A stretch of DNA of 7,061 nucleotides. Source: Candidatus Omnitrophota bacterium (GTDB lineage Bacteria; Omnitrophota; Koll11; Gygaellales; JAQTUY01). The notes beneath the pieces were generated by a model that had not been told where the DNA came from, ran no database searches, and saw nothing but the letters and a program-made list of their open reading frames with translations. The stretch lies in assembly GCA_028707105.1 (NCBI GenBank), contig JAQTUY010000083.1, forward strand, positions 1 to 7,061. The letters are read 5' to 3'. A program made the translations under genes and the position numbers. Positions 5,265 through 7,061 of the stretch are shown here, piece by piece; the first letter of the stretch is position 1; each line of letters starts with the position of its first letter.

Positions 5265-6293
5265 ATGAAGATAGGTATTCTTACCGGCGGCGGGGATTGC
5301 CCGGGTTTAAACCCAGTGATCAGGGCGGTAGTACGTAAAAGCTATAACGAAGGCTATGAAACCATAGGTATCAAAAACGGCTGGAAGGGGATAATCGAAA
5401 ACGATACCATGAAGCTCGATCTTTCCAGCATCTCAGGCATCCTTCCCAAGGGAGGGACCATCCTGGGAACCAGCCGCACCAATCCGTACAAAAAAGAGGG
5501 CGGGGTGGAAAAAGTAAAAGAGAATTTTAAAAAATTAGGGTTAGACGCCCTTATTGCTACCGGCGGAGAAGATACTCTCGGCGTAGCGTCAAAACTTATT
5601 AAAGACGGGATAACCAACATCGTCGGAGTCCCCAAAACCATAGACAACGACCTCTCAGGCACCGATTATACCTTCGGTTTTGATACCGCGGTAAATATCG
5701 CCACGGAATGCATCGACCGCCTGCATACCACTGCCGAAAGCCATCACCGTATTATGGTGGTCGAAGTAATGGGCAGGCATGCCGGATGGATAGCCATTGA
5801 AGCCGGGATCGCCGGAGGGGCGGACATAATCCTCATCCCCGAATTACCTATTGATATTGACGAGGTATGCGCTTTGATCAAGAAAAGGCACAGCCGCGGC
5901 AAGACCTTCAGCATCGTGGTCGTCGCCGAAGGAGCGCAGTTCAAAGAAGGCACCTTTGTGCTCCAGGAAAAGAAACTTGACGACTTCGGGCATGTCCGGC
6001 TCGGCGGCATAGGCGAGAGGCTCGGAGAAGAAATAGAAAAAAGGACCGGTTATGAAACCAGGGTATCGGTCCTCGGGCATATCCAGAGAGGCGGCACTCC
6101 CACGGCTTTTGACAGGATGCTGGGCACGCGCTTCGGGGTCAAAGCGGTTGAACTGATAAAAGCGAAGAAATTCGGCCGGATGGTCGCCTTATCGGGAAAT
6201 AAAATAATCGACGTGGCTATTGAAGAAGCGGTAAAAGAGCTCAAACTCGTGGATATGGAGCTCTACGAAATAGCCAAAGTTTTCTTCGGATAA
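5265..6293 (+). CDS. 6-phosphofructokinase, probably pyrophosphate-dependent (group III type)
   Basis: A complete 342-residue PfkA-superfamily enzyme, which phosphorylates fructose-6-phosphate at C1. Motifs in order: GGGDCPGLNPVIRAV (8-22), the phosphoryl-donor motif GGEDT (100-104), PKTIDND (123-129) with catalytic D127, MGRHAGWIA (169-177), AEGA with E222, and HIQRGGTP (272-279). Two residues separate ATP from PPi enzymes in this family. D103 here replaces the glycine found in ATP-PFKs (E. coli G104), and K124 replaces glycine (E. coli G124). Both point to pyrophosphate as donor, which would make the reaction reversible. The preceding acidic residue is E102 instead of the common aspartate, as in actinobacterial group III enzymes, which this sequence closely resembles in motif spacing. 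Donor use still needs assay. The gene has its own leader with hairpins and is followed by gmhA after two bases. Confidence 0.93.
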   Translation: MKIGILTGGGDCPGLNPVIRAVVRKSYNEGYETIGIKNGWKGIIENDTMKLDLSSISGILPKGGTILGTSRTNPYKKEGGVEKVKENFKKLGLDALIATGGEDTLGVASKLIKDGITNIVGVPKTIDNDLSGTDYTFGFDTAVNIATECIDRLHTTAESHHRIMVVEVMGRHAGWIAIEAGIAGGADIILIPELPIDIDEVCALIKKRHSRGKTFSIVVVAEGAQFKEGTFVLQEKKLDDFGHVRLGGIGERLGEEIEKRTGYETRVSVLGHIQRGGTPTAFDRMLGTRFGVKAVELIKAKKFGRMVALSGNKIIDVAIEEAVKELKLVDMELYEIAKVFFG

Positions 6294-6295
6294 AT

Positions 6296-6868
6296 ATGAG
6301 AGATAAAATAAAAGATATCCTGCTCTCCAGTATCCAGGTAAAAGAAGAGCTGATCCGCACCGGCTTAACCCCGATAATCGAGGCTTCCAACCTTATTATT
6401 GCCTGCCTCAAAAAAGGAGGCAAGGTAATACTGTTCGGTAATGGCGGAAGCGCCGCGGACAGCCAGCACATTGCCGCGGAACTGATCGGCCGTTTTCAAA
6501 AAGACAGGAATGCCCTGGCCGCGATCGCTTTAACGGTGAACACCTCGGTGCTCACCGCCATCGGCAACGACTACGGTTACGAGAATATCTTCTCCAAGCA
6601 GGTCGAGGGGCTGGGAAAAAAGAACGATGTGGCGATAGGTATCTCCACAAGCGGCAAAGCCAAAAATATCTTAAAGGCCATAAGCAAGGCTAAAGAAATG
6701 GGATTAGATACTATCGCCCTGACCGGCGGCAGCGGTGGAGAACTGGCGAAACTCGCCGATATCAGCATCATCGTCCCATCGGCCATAACAGCCCGCATCC
6801 AGGAAACGCATATCACCATCGGGCATATTATTTGCGAAATGGTCGAAGAAGCCTTATCTTCTACATGA
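6296..6868 (+). CDS. gmhA: Sedoheptulose-7-phosphate isomerase
   Basis: At 190 residues this is a typical SIS-domain GmhA. It converts sedoheptulose-7-phosphate to D-glycero-D-manno-heptose-7-phosphate, the first step to ADP-heptose for lipopolysaccharide core or other glycans. Key stretches are [22 protein letters not shown] (47-67), [12 protein letters not shown] (115-126), ALTGGSGG (141-148) and [17 protein letters not shown] (168-184). The zinc/catalytic set seen in E. coli (H61, E65, Q172, H180) is present as H58, E62, Q169 and H177. The ATG lies two bases after the PFK stop with no clear Shine-Dalgarno, so it is likely coupled to PFK translation. Its stop overlaps the next start by four bases. 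Other SIS isomerases are possible, but this residue set and the rfaE2-type neighbour argue strongly for GmhA. Confidence 0.95.
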   Translation: MRDKIKDILLSSIQVKEELIRTGLTPIIEASNLIIACLKKGGKVILFGNGGSAADSQHIAAELIGRFQKDRNALAAIALTVNTSVLTAIGNDYGYENIFSKQVEGLGKKNDVAIGISTSGKAKNILKAISKAKEMGLDTIALTGGSGGELAKLADISIIVPSAITARIQETHITIGHIICEMVEEALSST

Positions 6869-7061
6869 TGAATAACAAGATCAAGACCGCCAGCGCCTTA
6901 AAAAAGCGGCTCGTATCATTAAAAAATGAGGGGAAGAGTATCGTATTCACCAACGGCTGCTTTGATATCCTGCATTACGGCCACGTCAAATACCTGCAAG
7001 AGGCAAAAAATACGGGAAACATACTGGTAGTCGCGGTCAATTCAGACAGCTCCGTTAAAAA
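6865..7061 (+). CDS. rfaE2: D-glycero-beta-D-manno-heptose 1-phosphate adenylyltransferase (partial)
   Basis: The first 65 residues are visible; the gene runs off the window. The nucleotidyltransferase signature [22 protein letters not shown] includes the H-x-G-H motif (HYGH) that holds the nucleotide phosphates, followed by [12 protein letters not shown]. This is the cytidylyltransferase-like domain that forms ADP-heptose from heptose-1-phosphate and ATP. It begins directly with this domain, so it is the stand-alone RfaE2 form and not the two-domain HldE with an N-terminal kinase. A separate kinase and phosphatase (GmhB) would be expected elsewhere or downstream. Two consecutive ATG codons (6865 and 6868) are equally plausible starts, overlapping the gmhA stop by four or one bases. 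Confidence 0.92.
   Translation, partial: MMNNKIKTASALKKRLVSLKNEGKSIVFTNGCFDILHYGHVKYLQEAKNTGNILVVAVNSDSSVK

Overview
The window is a dense, single-strand (+) block of bacterial housekeeping genes. Eleven reading frames can be supported: nine complete genes and two cut by the window edges. There are no RNA genes, mobile elements or CRISPR arrays that I can see. The genes are separated by 0-44 bases or overlap slightly. The one exception is a 105-base gap near 5160-5264, which contains two clear inverted repeats.

Organism: a bacterium of moderate GC content. Heptose-synthesis genes (gmhA and an rfaE2-type nucleotidyltransferase) at the right end suggest a diderm that makes lipopolysaccharide-type glycans. 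The left and centre carry the order aroQ - Xaa-Pro peptidase - efp - accB - accC - Asp23, which resembles the yqhS-yqhT-efp-accB-accC-yqhY neighbourhood of Bacillus subtilis. This mix, plus a group III type phosphofructokinase, fits a deep-branching candidate phylum such as Omnitrophota. That placement is inferred from gene content and is not proven by the sequence.

Layout. 1-63: tail of an unidentified gene overlapping the next start. 60-215: small Trm112/UPF0434-type zinc-ribbon protein. 217-651: aroQ, shikimate pathway. 696-1757: M24-family Xaa-Pro peptidase, whose end overlaps efp. 1735-2298: elongation factor P. 2331-2795 and 2817-4181: accB and accC, the biotin carrier and biotin carboxylase of acetyl-CoA carboxylase. 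4183-4533: Asp23/Gls24-family protein. 4548-5159: AmaP-like membrane protein with two transmembrane helices and a cytosolic Asp23-like domain. 5160-5264: intergenic region with two hairpins. 5265-6293: phosphofructokinase with residues typical of pyrophosphate-dependent enzymes. 6296-6868: gmhA. 6865-end: rfaE2 (partial).

How they work together: accB and accC start fatty-acid synthesis, and the Asp23/AmaP pair may place or regulate that complex at the membrane (inference). The phosphofructokinase sits two bases from gmhA. Both can in principle act around sedoheptulose-7-phosphate, the precursor of ADP-heptose, so the right-hand block may be a sugar-phosphate branch point feeding the cell envelope. 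The most interesting leads are the AccBC-Asp23-AmaP linkage, the PFK-GmhA pairing and the structured leader before the PFK gene. I found no wholly new system.
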